Shown here: in pieces, positions 12,879 to 22,899 of the stretch
Position numbering within the stretch: position 1 is the stretch's first letter
How the letters are laid out: each line of letters opens with the position of its first letter
DNA from: Diphasiastrum complanatum
Taxonomy: Eukaryota; Streptophyta; Lycopodiopsida; Lycopodiales; Lycopodiaceae
Reading direction: 5' to 3'
DNA: 64,000 bases
Assembly: GCA_029204225.1 (NCBI GenBank)
Contig: CM055096.1
Location: 77,490,580-77,554,579 of the forward strand
Translations under genes and position numbers: made by a program
Notes under the pieces: model-generated
Seen by the model: the letters and a program-made list of their open reading frames with translations, nothing else
What the model was told of the DNA's origin: nothing
Database searches by the model: none

Positions 12879-15800
12879 CACACGCACACACGCGCACACA
12901 CAAATTCACACATAAACACACAACAAGGTTACACCCCGATTCGAACAGGTCGATACGAACCGGCTGGTTCGAACCGATTCTTTGAGGTTCGAACCGGTAG
13001 GCCAGGAGGTGCGAACCTGTCTTTTCCATTTAAAAAAAAATGATTTTATCTAAAATGTACAAGTGATATATTCACTGTACAGATACCTAATAGATAAACA
13101 ATTTCCTCTAAATTTACAGATATCAGGAATCAGGATAATCAGATCTGTTGCGACCTATGACCTGTCGTATCAAAACATAATGACCCAAGTTTAAGTCTTA
13201 AGAGAACTGTAGTTAAGACTGACCAATAAGTTGTAAGTTGTAACCATATCCTGGGTACAAGGATCTGCTTGCTAAGGACTCAGGAGACTGGACTCTGGAG
13301 TTGGAACTTGCCACTTCAAACTTGGAATTTAGGGTTTAGAAAGTAGGAGTATAACTGAAATTTAAGGCTTGAGCTCAGAGCTAATAAATTATAATAGTGA
13401 CCACTGACTAGTGACTACTAACTAGTTACTAACTTACTAGTGACCACTTAGTCACTTGACATTGACTAGTCTGATTATTGATATGTATTATGTATTATGG
13501 ATATTAAATGGTAGCTAGGTAGAGTCTAGACCGTAGGAGTCAGGACTGTAGATTGTAATTTTGTTTCAAAGTAAATTGGGTTTAGGAACGGTTCAAACGG
13601 TTCGAACCAGGTTTGAACGATTTGATGATTCGAACCGTGAGAGGCGGTCCAAACCGCAGTTCGATGCAACCTTGACACACACACACACACACACACCATT
13701 GCGCTCGCACAACAAAGAAGAACAAGAAAATATAGAAAAATGGGACTTCTCTGTAATCGACTCCTGTGAGAGATTTTTTTAAAAGGGAAATCCGATTTGG
13801 AGCTTTCAATTGACCAAATCGGAATTGCGATTCGTGATTCAATGAAACTATAACCAGTAGATTTAACATGTCAAGTGGTTTATAATGATTGTCCGCCCTT
13901 GACGAGAGAGGTCGATTGAAATTTGATTTGGAGATTTCAATCGACCAAATCGGAATCGCGATTCAATGAAACTATAACCACTAGACTTAATGTGTCAAGT
14001 GGTTTATAATGATTGTCCGCCCTTGACGAGAGAGGCCGGTCAAAATATTGAGAGATGAAATCATAGAACCCACGGTTCTCAGAACTGTGGGTCTTGGGAA
14101 CCGTGGGGTGAATGGTACCACGGTTCATGAACCGTGTTACGGTTCCTATATCTAGTTAATTAATTAATTAATTAATTACCAAATTTCACACTCACAAACA
14201 CAGATTCATTTCACACTGCATAGACACAGATTTCACTGCACAGACACAGATTCATTTCACATTGCAGAGACATTTCAGTATTTGGACAGACTTAAATAGT
14301 TTGACATATTTCACATATTCATTTCACAGACACATTTCACAGATTTATATTCACACCTATCACAGACACAGAGCAGAGTTCACAGATTTCACTGACACGG
14401 ACACTTTGTATGGCCTTTTTGTTTGCATATTCTTAGGCTGTTTTTGGGGGTAGGAACAAAAAAAAAAATTTAATTTACTAATTAATCAATTAATTATATC
14501 GTTCACCACGGTTCATCCTAAATTTTAACCGTGGTGAACCGTACACGGTTCATTAATTCTATGGATGAAATAAAGTCTTCTCCATTTACAAGAGTCTCCA
14601 ATTTAGTGACAGTTTGCTTGGGTTAATGCAAAAAATGGCAAAGCAATTTTCATAAAAATTTACGTCTTTTTATGAATTTACTTGGTAGCTTGCATAAGTC
14701 ATTATTGGAAACTGCGTAATTCGGGAAAGAGCAACTAAAAAGATGCAAATACCAACCCTATTACTAATTCCAAGTGAAAAGTACATTCATAATACGAAGC
14801 CCATTCAAGTACATTCCAAAATACGAAGCCCGCTGCACTTGCAAAAGCCAATTTGCATCATCGAAATTTGCTTTAAGGTAGTAGACAAGGACATAGGCCT
14901 ATGTCTTTGTGTAGACTAATAAAAGTTAAAGAGATTGACCATCACGAATAGATATTTGTTGTCCAAGATGGATGATTTGATGGATGGTTTGATGGTGTGA
15001 AGCTCTTCACCAATTGATCTCATATCTATCAAGTCAGGGTAAAGGGAGGGATGGTCTTGAAACAACTTTTGATTTGTATTCTAATCTTTTGTTGCGTTCA
15101 TAATTTTTTTCATAGATTCATTAATGTCTATGCATTACTCTCAACAAATGTTCATTTAGAAAAGCACATGTTAGAATGCCCGTTTTCTGTTGTAATGAGA
15201 CTAATGGAGTTGCTAGGAGCCTTGTTGATCTCTTGGTATCCTACCATGGCTTGATCCTTGACAACTATCATTTGCTCAAGAATTGAAATGAATTTGGTTG
15301 ATTCTATATACTTGCACATAGGTTAGTAATTTTTAGATCTTTTTGCTTGATAAGCATCCTTTGAGGCCACAACACTTGTTCATAATCTGTTGTGTTGTGT
15401 CTTATAATGTTTAGCCCTTTTGAATTGGTGTGAAATGCTAGTTGCTGGATTATTATCTAAGACTAGCACCCACAGTATGGTTAGCTCAACAATCCAGTGA
15501 ACTTAAAAAATGAACCAAGGTTTAGAACTTGGAAATATTGAGTGTCTACAACATAGGAGATATAAAATTAATTGGCCACACATGAAGTTATATGTGAAAA
15601 ATAATCCAATAGAATAGTGTCAACTAGCTAGATTACAACACTGAAGTAATTCATCAGTTGTTATTGGGTTGTTATGTTAATAGGCAAATTCTAAGTTGAT
15701 TTTAGGGTGGTTCAAGCAGAGGTACTCAATAGGGTGGTTCAATTCTTGTAGTTAAATGGTGGAGCTTTGATGCACTTTAGCTAGTCAAAGTCATATTCTG

Positions 15801-18800
15801 AGTCTAATCTAAGGTTTTTGGGATCTTTATTTGAGTATGCCTTGGTGGAATGCTTGTATAACGAGCAGCTCTATCTTATCTATTTGAGCTTAATTCTCCT
15901 CCTTGAAGTTCTACTGAAACTAATGTCCTGTGAAGTTGAGATGTATTGAAAATTGCTTCTATTTTTTGTTGGGCGTTTGAAAAGTATCTTGACTTTCACA
16001 TGACTTTTAATTGTTCAAGCACTCGTGTAAGAATGAAATTAATTTTAGGAAGTGGTGTGTCAACATTTGAAAGTTATGTCTCCTTTGTAACTTTGGTACA
16101 TCCTTGGTGCATGATTATAAGGTGGCACTTCCTAAACTATTGAGCCGTTCAAGTAGGGACTTTTATTTATTCACAAAATTACAAAATCTAGAAATCAATT
16201 AGTCCTCATTTGTATTCTTTACGAAATTGGTATGGGTGCTAGATCAGATGCTTGGGTATGCTAATGTTGAATTGCATCTTTCTTTGTAATCTCCATCTTT
16301 GTTGATTTCCATTTGGGGAGGATGGAGTAAATATGCATCGACTGGATAGTTGGTTTAGTTTGTTGAGATCCAGAGATTTTGGGGTGGTAGATCCAAAGTT
16401 TATTGAACTTTATGATTTGGGTAATGCGTATAGTAATGTCAATTCTTTATATGGAAACTTTTGGCAAAAGGTTCATGGGAAATCGAAAATTAGTTTTGTC
16501 TTATTTTACCAAGACTATCCAGGACAAAATGAATTGCTAGTCATTCAGTTACTGGAAGTTATGTTACATTCTTCAAGGAAATAATTTGATCGAGAATAGA
16601 AACTCCACTTGGTATGATCACAACGATTGTATCTTAAAAGAGATTTATTATTTGGAAAAATTTATTACCAAAGATTGATTTTTGATAAGCTTGTGTTTGA
16701 TATGATAAGCATGTGTCATGTGTGAGCGTGTAAATATTGGAGGGTATGTTCATGTGTTATGTTTGGATGTACTGATAAGGATGAGGGATGATTTGAGGGA
16801 TGGATCTAGGGACACTAACTGCATTTTGTTTGTAGCTTGAACTAACTTGAGGGATTCTTGCATAGGCTAGCGGTGGCGTAGGCTGGCTATTGTTGTTTTG
16901 GAAGATTAGTAACTTCTATGTCTCAATTGTAGATGATTGTATGAATTTCACATTGAAAGGGATCCAAACATCAATTGTGTTTACAAGTACAAAACCTTAG
17001 ATCAACTACCCTAAGTGCCCCTACTGTTGACGACTGAGACCTGTATAAGTATACCAAGCACTGCAAAGATGATTTTGAGCTATGGTGCTGGGTTTGAGCT
17101 GATTTAGCTATGTTAAGTCATCCTACGGAGTGAACATTTGCATTATGGGATGCATGTGTTTACCACCTGGAGTCAGGCTTAGAGATGAAGGATGTCCAAG
17201 GCTTGGAGGGTAGCTCTTGAATAAAGGTGTGGATGGGTGGAGGGCTGGCTACTAATCAGATTACGTTTTGGATCTTGCTTATGGGAATGTTGGATGCCAA
17301 ACAACAACAAAGGAGCTTGGTAGCTATTTGGTTTTCTGTTGGTAAGATACAAGATAAAAACCCAACATGCCTTAGTTGCTCACCTGCTCTCATAGGTTTC
17401 CTTAGCATCAGTTGAGGGTGTGGTAAGTCGTACCTTCAGGTGGTACAGGTTTCCTTTGCGCTTGGCTTGCGTAATGAGGGCGCTGGTGCTAGCATCAACC
17501 ATGTTGCATGTTTCATCCGTGAATGTCACACACATGCCTGCATCTCCTATCTTCGCAATAGATAGCAGATCTTTCTGTAGTGTAGGCACGTACAAGACAT
17601 CATCTAATCTTCTGTCTCTGCCGTTGGTGTTCAGCCATAGGACTCCTGTTCCGCTCATTTGATGTCTTGGTCCATCTCCTAGAATGATGTATCTGGAGGA
17701 ATCTGTTTTTCGAAAGTCCAACTATCATTTGCTTCGTTGTCACAAAATGTGACGTAGCTCCTGAATCAAGAACTACTTCTTGCACGTCGGCTCTCTCCTC
17801 AGCCATCTTCGATGAGTTTGGCTCCTCTACATACGACGAGCTGTTGGAGGGCTCCTTCCAGCTTAGTGCCTTCTTGTTTCTTGGATTTTGATGGCAATCC
17901 ATCGCTGCATGACCTTTCTTATGACAGAGTACGCATTGAATGTTTGTATTTAACCAACATGTATCAACGGTATGTCTGCCGTGTCTGCATCTAACGCAGG
18001 ATTTCTTGCAATTTTGTTTATTGGAAATACTCTTATCGTTTAAAAGGGTTGTTTCGTTTCTTTTCTTCCCATATTGTTTCCAATCTTAAATAAAAATTTA
18101 AAAGATCTAAAAGAGTTAAAATAATATGTTTGATTATATTTGTATTACGTTCTGGTTGTCTTGTTGCAAATTCCACATTGTGATGTAAGCTAGATAAGTT
18201 TTGGATGGTCATAAATCATAATATTAATGTGGCTTTAACACTTAATGTATGTTCAAATAGCATAGTTCCATAAAATCTGTATGGGCTTAACAGCAGGATT
18301 CATATGATATCTGTCCAGGGCTGTACTGTTGTTTGTATTTGTGGAAAATATTATTCTTTAAAACATGTGTATGAAATGCTACAAGCCATCTAACTATTTG
18401 GCATGCTGATACACTTATATGGATTTGTTATTACTTACCCTTTTCATTTTGTTCTCTATCAACTGAGAGGTCAATTCCCCAAAGTAATTATCTTCATGGG
18501 CTCATTATTACGAGTAATGAAATGGGTGATTGTTCAAAATAGTTGGGTCACCTGATGACATAGTCATGCGTGCCTTTTTACTTAGTTACATGTGTCTGTA
18601 GCATCTCATAAACTGGATTGGCATGAAATTCAAGATTTTGAGTATAAGACTAACGCTGCCCTGAAACCTTAGGCATATATCGTCGGTGTTAGTCTTTCTG
18701 ACTGATTCTGTAAATACGCTTAATGTTTTTGGTTGGAATTTTTAAATATCTATGGTACAGCTTGTGTTATTTCAGCTGATTTGGGTAAAATCTTGTTTTG

Positions 18801-20490
18801 ATGCTCGCTTTATGTAAATCTAGCGTTTTTCTGATTCAGGGCTCAAATGGGCAGGTTTTGGCGAAGGAATCTGAAAAGCAGGTAGATGATGAGGAAATGC
18901 ACTTTCTATCATCAGATACTTGTGTTTTATCTGAAGCAGCTACCATGGAACCTGTTTCTGTTCCCTCAGAGAACTGTTTTGGGAAGGGAAATAACATTTT
19001 ACTAGCACATAGTATTCTTGGTCAGCAGACTCTGGTGAATTCTGAAAAGAGGAGGTTCGCTTGTTGAACTCAGTCTCTTTTCATATTCCAGTTGTTGCTG
19101 TCTTTGGCACATCAGAATATGATGCGGCCAGTAATAAGTTGAAATATTGTCAGGTTCTATAAAAAACAACTACATTTTGTGAATCTTCCAATTTTTCTTT
19201 TTTAAAATGCTTTTTTAAGTCCGTTGTCATGTTGAATCTCTGATAGAAAACTTTGTGCATGTTTAAATGATTTGTTTCTATGTCTAATCACTTGCCTTGA
19301 TGGAGTAGTGTTCAACGCATTGACCTTCTGAACATATGAACTACGGCTGTGCATTGTGGTACAGCAGTGTAAGATGTTTTGGTGCATTATCACCCTTATC
19401 CAAGTCTCCATTGCGGCTTGATCCAGTGGTTGCTTCTGGAAAGGATGGGCAATCATCCTTACTTCAGGTTGTTATTATGAGACGGTGTTTCTAATACTTA
19501 CCTACTGTACACAAGTAACTTTTAAATAAGCTCTTGATTTTTGGCATGAATGAGTTATAACATATTTTTAGTAACTTTATGCATAAATTTGGTTACTAGA
19601 GCACAGCAATGTTATCGTATTTCAAGGTGTTGCTGTGGTGCCAAGTGTAATTTCAATTTTGGAAGCAGGGAAGCAGCTCCTCCCTGGAAGATGCTGCAGA
19701 TGATGCGTTGGGAATTATGATGCAATTATGTGAAACTTCGGAAACTGCTTATTCAGAAGCAGAAGAAGTGCTTTCAAAGTTGCCGTCTAGTGACTGCTTT
19801 CCACACATCCTCACTCCTCTTTCTGTTTATAAAACGGTTGGACAGAGTAACATTTCTGACGATCATAAAGAGAACAGGGCTAATGAGGATTGTGGTCGGT
19901 CTACAACTCCATTTTTAGGCTGGCTATCGGTAATCCTTTTTCACCCATTGTATATATCCACAGATCTGAGTAAATTTTTAAATTCAAAACAAATTTCTGC
20001 TTTTAGTTCAGTTTGATATAGCAGTAAAATGTAGGGCCCACATTTTCTTTTAGAGCTGCCACATGATGAATTTTATGATAGATTAAAATGCATAGTTTTG
20101 GCATTGCTTTTCATAAAGCTCCAATTCAAAATGTTGTCAACAATCCTCAGGAAGGGCAATGTGCCTGTTAATATGAGACGAGGACATTCTGTGACCAAAT
20201 CTCCATTCATTGTATAATATGCTTAATTCCTTCGGGTCTCATCTTGTTTTAGTAACTTTGAGGTGAGACTAACAATCTGGCTGTTTGTCTCGATCTCCCG
20301 TCTTTCTGTTTCTATGTGGCAGCCGTTCCAACTCGAAATAGCTTCTCCAAGTATGGATTTATCTGGGATGCTGTTTCAGGGATCTCGGCATAGCTTTGGG
20401 AATGGTGGAGATGATTTGTACCAGATGAGTTCTGGGGGACTTATGGATTCCCTGAGCCCATCAATGTATCTTTTGAAGGAGTATCGCTAG
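3453..20490 (+). CDS. MYB3R: MYB3R-type (R1R2R3) MYB transcription factor, 5'-partial, eight exons visible
   Basis: The exons are 3453-3547, 3724-3827, 4001-4129, 4304-6113, 18840-19054, 19365-19467, 19669-19929 and 20323-20490. All introns are GT-AG and every junction keeps phase, giving about 960 codons and a TAG stop at 20488-20490. The start and first half of R1 are missing to the left. The end of R1 reads VQCLHRWQKVLNPDL. R2 (KGPWTKEEDDKIVELV) and R3 (REAWSEQEDLALIYAH) follow, ending with NSIKNHWNSTMKKKVD. This CLHRWQKV/WHNHLNPNIKR combination is diagnostic of plant MYB3R, nuclear factors that bind MSA elements (AACGG core) and control G2/M genes. The long C-terminal part carries the conserved block around SPWIKKTPQQKLKYA and MRKRPRPLLSPL and a Ser/Pro-rich tail typical of substrates for cyclin-dependent kinases. 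At about 1000 residues the full protein would be at the long end of the family. No broken codon or frameshift was seen, so the gene looks functional despite its transposon-filled intron. Confidence 0.93.
4304..6113 (+). other. MYB3R large exon: end of R3 plus regulatory region
   Basis: This 1810-base exon opens one base into the codon that completes FLPGR-TDNSIKNHW. It runs open for 603 codons to AAG at 6111-6113, followed by the donor GTACTC. After the MYB domain it is rich in Ser, Thr and Pro with scattered SP/TP sites. The conserved C-terminal MYB3R block lies at roughly 5470-5610. A second conserved-looking patch (ALWVSPPYN, then VINVDDNGSDDFRR) lies at about 5800-5900, and a basic cluster (RKSSKRGRAAR) near 6020-6050 could aid nuclear import. 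Confidence 0.9.
7560..9130 (-). repeat. LTR-like repeat, inverted copy of 22900-24880
   Basis: Several blocks match the reverse complement of 22900-24880. TTTTCTTACTCTAGACATGG near 7650 pairs with a block near 24730. The segment around CATAGGATATCTCTACA near 8255 pairs with one near 24140. The segment with TCCTTCCCTTACATCTTC near 8560 pairs with one near 23815. CTTCTCCCCTTTTTGATAGG near 8742 pairs with one near 23640. Identity is patchy. In the other copy a TTTCCTATTAAAAGG TATA-like site and the neighbouring Gypsy integrase suggest an LTR or leader. No ORF is supported. Confidence 0.55.
9230..9720 (-). pseudogene. Ty1/copia Gag fragment
   Basis: Read on the minus strand across several frames, this shows the copia Gag order. 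A start region near 9700 has ELVVKDPSSWMRASL. It is followed by FLNLKDTHIAHVSN, TSKEAWDILTRLFM and KMSEGTSISDHLNEF. The closing motif LLASLPPSYDNLVR lies near 9235-9275. A direct duplication of the TSKEAW/AWDIL segment (about 9435-9485) and at least two frameshifts break it. The UBN2-type Gag would form the element's particle; this copy cannot be functional. It is antisense in the MYB3R intron. Confidence 0.7.
9721..10314. other. Unresolved repeat DNA
   Basis: This separates the copia Gag relic from the Gypsy RT relic. The minus strand near 9755-9770 has TTTATGATATCAATTG, loosely like a primer-binding site, which would put a decayed LTR to its right. Short open frames at 9943-10271 show no recognisable domain. 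Confidence 0.3.
10315..10887 (-). pseudogene. Ty3/Gypsy reverse transcriptase, N-terminal part
   Basis: A 190-residue open frame on the minus strand. Its first half is a protease-RT linker (PYEGLARTITLSLSEPNE), followed by the RT entry region: HVFAWTYKDMKDVSP, VAVHRIPLKPGVRPT, LLDAGFIYEIKHIEWVSPIV and SKKNGKHRICVDFKK. These match the fingers region just before the catalytic palm of Gypsy RTs, whose consensus continues LN-ATKKDPFPLP. Here a stop follows KKH. KSKKDPLF is still readable, then similarity is lost, so the YXDD palm, RNase H and integrase are absent. Long and open, but truncated. Confidence 0.82.
10888..11811. other. Unresolved repeat-like DNA
   Basis: Two near-copies of CCAAAACATTGATTATGTTT-like sequence occur at about 10880-10970. 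A GC-richer patch at 11040-11130 contains GGCATATGACATTCTGCCTAG and a second CTGGCTCATTCCATAATAC-like segment. A minus-strand frame at 11187-11454 is open but I do not recognise it. Confidence 0.3.
11804..12652. mobile_element. hAT-like TIR element 1 with its 8-bp target duplication
   Basis: The element spans 11812-12644 (833 bp). It is flanked on both sides by an exact 8-bp direct repeat GTTTGAAC (11804-11811 and 12645-12652). The termini are inverted: CATAGTTGCAGCG on the left and the complement of CATAGTTGGAGCG on the right. Beyond the TIRs both ends carry iterated, palindrome-rich CGAATCG/GATTCGCG motifs (11824-11892 and 12569-12633). An 8-bp TSD with TIRs beginning CA points to the hAT superfamily. 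There is no transposase, so it is non-autonomous. A very GC-rich block lies inside at about 12215-12410. Confidence 0.8.
12215..12410. repeat. GC-rich array of G-run/C-run hairpin units inside TIR element 1
   Basis: This patch is strikingly GC-rich against AT-rich surroundings. It holds at least three imperfect units beginning GGGGGGTTCGGGGG and closing with GTAGCCCCC or AACGCCCCCC. Each unit can fold back on itself by G-run to C-run pairing. Open minus-strand frames here only reflect the composition. Confidence 0.7.
12796..12923. repeat. (CT)n microsatellite followed by CA-rich tract
   Basis: About 40 uninterrupted CT units run from 12796 to 12874. A mixed ACACAC/ACGCAC tract follows, directly beside TIR element 2. 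Confidence 0.95.
12924..13674. mobile_element. TIR element 2 (hAT-like), rich in GGTTCGAACC palindromes
   Basis: The left end is CAAGGTTACACCCCGATTCG and the right end is the complement of CAAGGTTGCATCGAACTG, so the first ten bases match but for one. Flanks are ACACACAA on the left and ACACACAC on the right, consistent with an 8-bp TSD but untrustworthy inside CA-rich DNA. Subterminal regions hold GAACCGGCTGGTTCGAACC-type motifs near 12955-13010 and ACGGTTCGAACC-type motifs near 13597-13640. There is no coding capacity. The size (751 bp) and design match the neighbouring elements. Confidence 0.65.
13675..13695. repeat. Short (AC)n tract
   Basis: About ten AC units directly follow the right end of TIR element 2. 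Confidence 0.9.
13797..14042. repeat. Two-copy tandem repeat, about 125 bp unit
   Basis: Unit 1 (about 13797-13915) and unit 2 (about 13927-14042) share GATTTGGAG, CCAAATCGGAATYGCG, CAATGAAACTATAACCA and GTGGTTTATAATGATTGTCC, then GCCCTTGACGAGAGAGG. At the join, GGTCGATTGAAA and TTTCAATCGACC form a perfect 12-bp inverted repeat (about 13910-13940). Units are over 85% alike by eye. No ORF is supported. Confidence 0.8.
14054..14571. mobile_element. hAT-like TIR element 3 with its 8-bp target duplication
   Basis: The element spans 14062-14563 (502 bp) between exact 8-bp direct repeats GATGAAAT (14054-14061 and 14564-14571). The left end is CATAGAACCCACGGTTC and the right end is the complement of CATAGAATTAATGAACCGTG. 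Both subterminal regions contain repeated ACCACGGTTC/GAACCGTGG motifs. The centre holds a (TTAA)n stretch at 14156-14177 and loose CACAGACACAGATTTCAC repeats (14190-14400). No transposase. Confidence 0.78.
14572..17379. other. Intronic DNA with no recognised feature
   Basis: Scattered short frames (for example 15946-16143 and 16333-16584) show no domain I recognise. Base composition is ordinary AT-rich. It may be an old, decayed element. Confidence 0.4.
17380..18060 (-). pseudogene. Ty1/copia zinc knuckle, protease and pre-integrase relic
   Basis: The minus strand shows, in order, a CCHC knuckle CVLCHKKGHAAMDC (about 17905-17945, preceded by the Cys-rich CRHGRHTVDTCW), a linker, the aspartic protease core VVLDSGATSHFV (about 17740-17790), the block DVLYVPTLQKDLLSIAKI and the start of a pre-integrase segment ending KRKGNLYHLKV. 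A frameshift near 17715 separates protease from downstream, and stops follow at 17380. The D-S-G-A active site is intact. Integrase and RT are not visible. It is antisense in the MYB3R intron. Confidence 0.82.
18840..20490 (+). other. MYB3R four 3' exons and their small introns
   Basis: Exon 18840-19054 ends two bases into a Ser codon that is completed at 19365. Exon 19365-19467 encodes the segment FGALSPLSKSPLRLDP, which corresponds in position to the SPWKSP-like block of other MYB3R proteins. Exon 19669-19929 carries an acidic/Ser stretch and DHKENRANEDCGR-STTPFLGWLS. The last exon (20323-20490) encodes a Ser/Gly/Met-rich tail ending KEYR. Phases are 0, 2/1, 0 and 0, all consistent. Confidence 0.88.
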
Positions 20491-21112
20491 TTTGAAATGG
20501 TTGGTTCTACGTACTGCGCTTACTGGGTTTGAGGATAGCTGTACGAATTGAATCAATCATGCATGTATACATAAAAGAACCTAGAGATATCACGGTATCT
20601 CTTGGACAATGTTTAACCTCTGTTTGTAAGAGGTATATCTGAGGAATGTAAGTGTTTCATTATGGAGCAAAGAAAAGAGGGATTTTGTTGTGAACTGAAG
20701 CTTTAAGTCATTGTGTTGTTTGACATAATTAGTTTATTGATCCAATCATTTAGCTTAGTGTAAGTGGCCTATGCTCAATTGAATACAGAATATTTCAAAT
20801 AATGCGGGAGTCCTTTTAGATTACTCCAGATTGTCCATGGCTTGTTCTTAGGATGGATGCAAACATGCTAATTGATGTTTTAATCAATTGTTTTATGCAG
20901 CCTACTTGAGCCTACTTGTTTGACAGTCTCCGTCGGAATCTCCTGGAATGTTGATGTTTTTGAAGTAGTCCGTATTAATACACAAAATGAGCATCTGTAA
21001 CATTCCTGAGCATCTGTATTTTGTTGGTTGTTCCCTTTACCATGATGGAAAAATAGTCCTGAAAGCTTGGTTGGTTATGGCCTTCGATCGCCCGAGTGGG
21101 GAATACCTTTCT
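20491..21112 (+). other. Likely MYB3R 3' UTR and downstream DNA
   Basis: No ORF. AT-rich sequence follows the stop, with T-rich and AATAAT-like sites near 20800. No cleavage site can be fixed from sequence. Confidence 0.4.
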
Positions 21113-22140
21113 ATTTTTAGTTTTTTGCAAACTTTATGATACTAGTATATATTTACAAATGTACAGATGCAAAAAAGATGGCATCCCAAGGCTAGATCAG
21201 TCCAAGTACCCCGTAGGGCAAACCATGCAGACTGAAATAAAAGGTCCATAGCATAGCACACTGCGCAGGGAGGGAGTCCAAAATCACTAAGTGATTACTC
21301 AAAAAGTACGTAGCCAAGCTAAAGCAGGCGGCAGCCGAAAGGGAGTGTGCAGATCCCTAAAAAAAACTTGCTGATTCAGCACCGTCCAAATGTTCCAGAG
21401 AACCATTAACTTGCAGACATGTCAAAAGGTCAAAGAAAAGTGCTCCTGATGTGGGAGTCGCCTAGCAAAATGGTGTCAATCCCAAGAGGTAAGGTGAATC
21501 CCCAGTGGTTGATGACCCAGACAAACTCTGCCCACAGATCCCCTACATCACACTGTACAGTTTCCTCCTCCAATATGCACACCGGGCAAAGGCGGTCATT
21601 GAGAAATAGCCATTTGGCTTACAACTTTAGCAACTTAGTGAGGATGTGGTAAGCAAGATACCTAATCTTCCCAATTGGGAGGGAGTGGGCAGTGCGGAGC
21701 CTTTTTTGCCCCGCAAGCAGAGGAATGAGAAAGTCCCTTTTCTCAGGTGGCAACCGAGATCAAATAAAAACAGCTTATTGGTCGGACTTCCGCTTCCCAA
21801 TTATCGAAGGCATTTTGAGCTCTCAAAGAAAAAGCAGCATTGTGAATGAAAAAAGGTCAGGGAAAACGAAGGGATGATGGTGAATGTGGGTAGCACAGTA
21901 GCTCAGGAGCGAGAAGTCTAGAAACGACTCCGAACCATCCAAGCCAACGGGGGGAGCAGGCGTTATATGCAGAGACCAATATCAGAGGAGGCAAGGTGTA
22001 CGAGAGAGTGCTCATTTTGAGACAAAAAAAGTATAAGAAGCAAGGATCTGGCAAGGAGGAATGAGAACAAGTTGACGCAAGGTAGAGAGGCCTAGTGCAA
22101 GGACAAGGAGAGACGTGGGTGGGCCGAAAAGGAGGTCCTG
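21113..22140 (-). mobile_element. 5'-truncated plant LINE, 3' end (family A)
   Basis: The minus strand reads into a poly(A)-like end (the T-rich stretch at 21113-21127 on the plus strand). It contains the LINE C-terminal zf-RVT remnant around RLCPVC-ILEEETVQ (about 21560-21590), followed by DTILLGDS near 21460. The same order appears at 30911-31864, including DTVLLGDS, PPCAVCY/PPCVVCY and the closing ACAAGTGCAAAAG-like 3' UTR. It has many stops. The 5' end is estimated where similarity fades. Confidence 0.7.
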
Positions 22141-22399
22141 ATTCTTGAAGGGCCTTGCAAGTGTATCAGCTTACGATTTATGATAGGCAATTAGGCAATG
22201 TTAACAACGATTTCGTGCATTGTTTATTGTTTTTTCATTTTGCCAAACAATAATTAGCATTATAAGCACGAAATTTCATCAAAAGACAACATGTGAAAAT
22301 TGCTAAACTTGGCAAATGCCCAATACAAATTTGCTAATTAAGGCAAAATGTCAAAGTTCCCGTCATTGGAAAAGTTCATGCCGTTTTCAAAAATTCGAC

Positions 22400-22490
22400 C
22401 GACGTCGCTCCACATGGGGAGACCCAACCAATTCGACGGGAGACCCGATCAATTTGATCGACGCCGCTCCACATGGGGAGATCTGATCAA
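22400..22490. repeat. Short direct repeat
   Basis: GACGTCGCTCCACATGGGGA (22400-22419) recurs with one change at about 22460-22479. Each copy is followed by GA(C/T)C-rich sequence with CAATTCG/CAATTTGATCG variants. Function unknown. Confidence 0.65.
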
Positions 22491-22899
22491 TTCTGCTTAA
22501 TTGCTTTACGCATTCAGTAAAGCTGTTTTTGGAAATATGTCAAGCCATGAAAAACCGAAATGGTCAAATGCAAAATCTATTTAACAGAATTGTATTTAGT
22601 TACTTGCTGCATGGGCAATCATAAACTAGACATCTATGTCCAAAAGTTTCTTGATTTTTTTGACCAAGGTGCCATGGCCATTCAACCCGTTAGTAGAGTA
22701 ATTCCAATTGAAAAATCTTAATTAATTTTGTTCTTAATTGAAAAAAATTCTCAATCATTATTTTCCATTTCTGAATCTATCATTGAAGGAATCCTAAGCC
22801 GAGACCTACAATCCTTACAGTGACCGGAAAGATTAAGAAAAGGTTGAAGAAAAACGTGAGCTAGAATTTGTACTATAAAGTTGGAATTTGGAGGAATTC

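Larger units (their letters stand above)
6114..18839 (+). other. 12.7 kb MYB3R intron packed with mobile-element remnants
   Basis: The donor GTACTC at 6114 and the acceptor TTCTGATTCAG ending at 18839 are both phase 0, and the coding sequence on either side joins cleanly. Contents in order: unremarkable AT-rich DNA (6114-7550), an LTR-like repeat (7560-9130), a copia Gag relic (9230-9720), a Gypsy RT relic (10315-10887), three TIR elements (11812-14563), unrecognised DNA (14600-17300) and a copia Gag-protease relic (17380-18060). Every identified coding relic is antisense to the gene. Confidence 0.85.
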
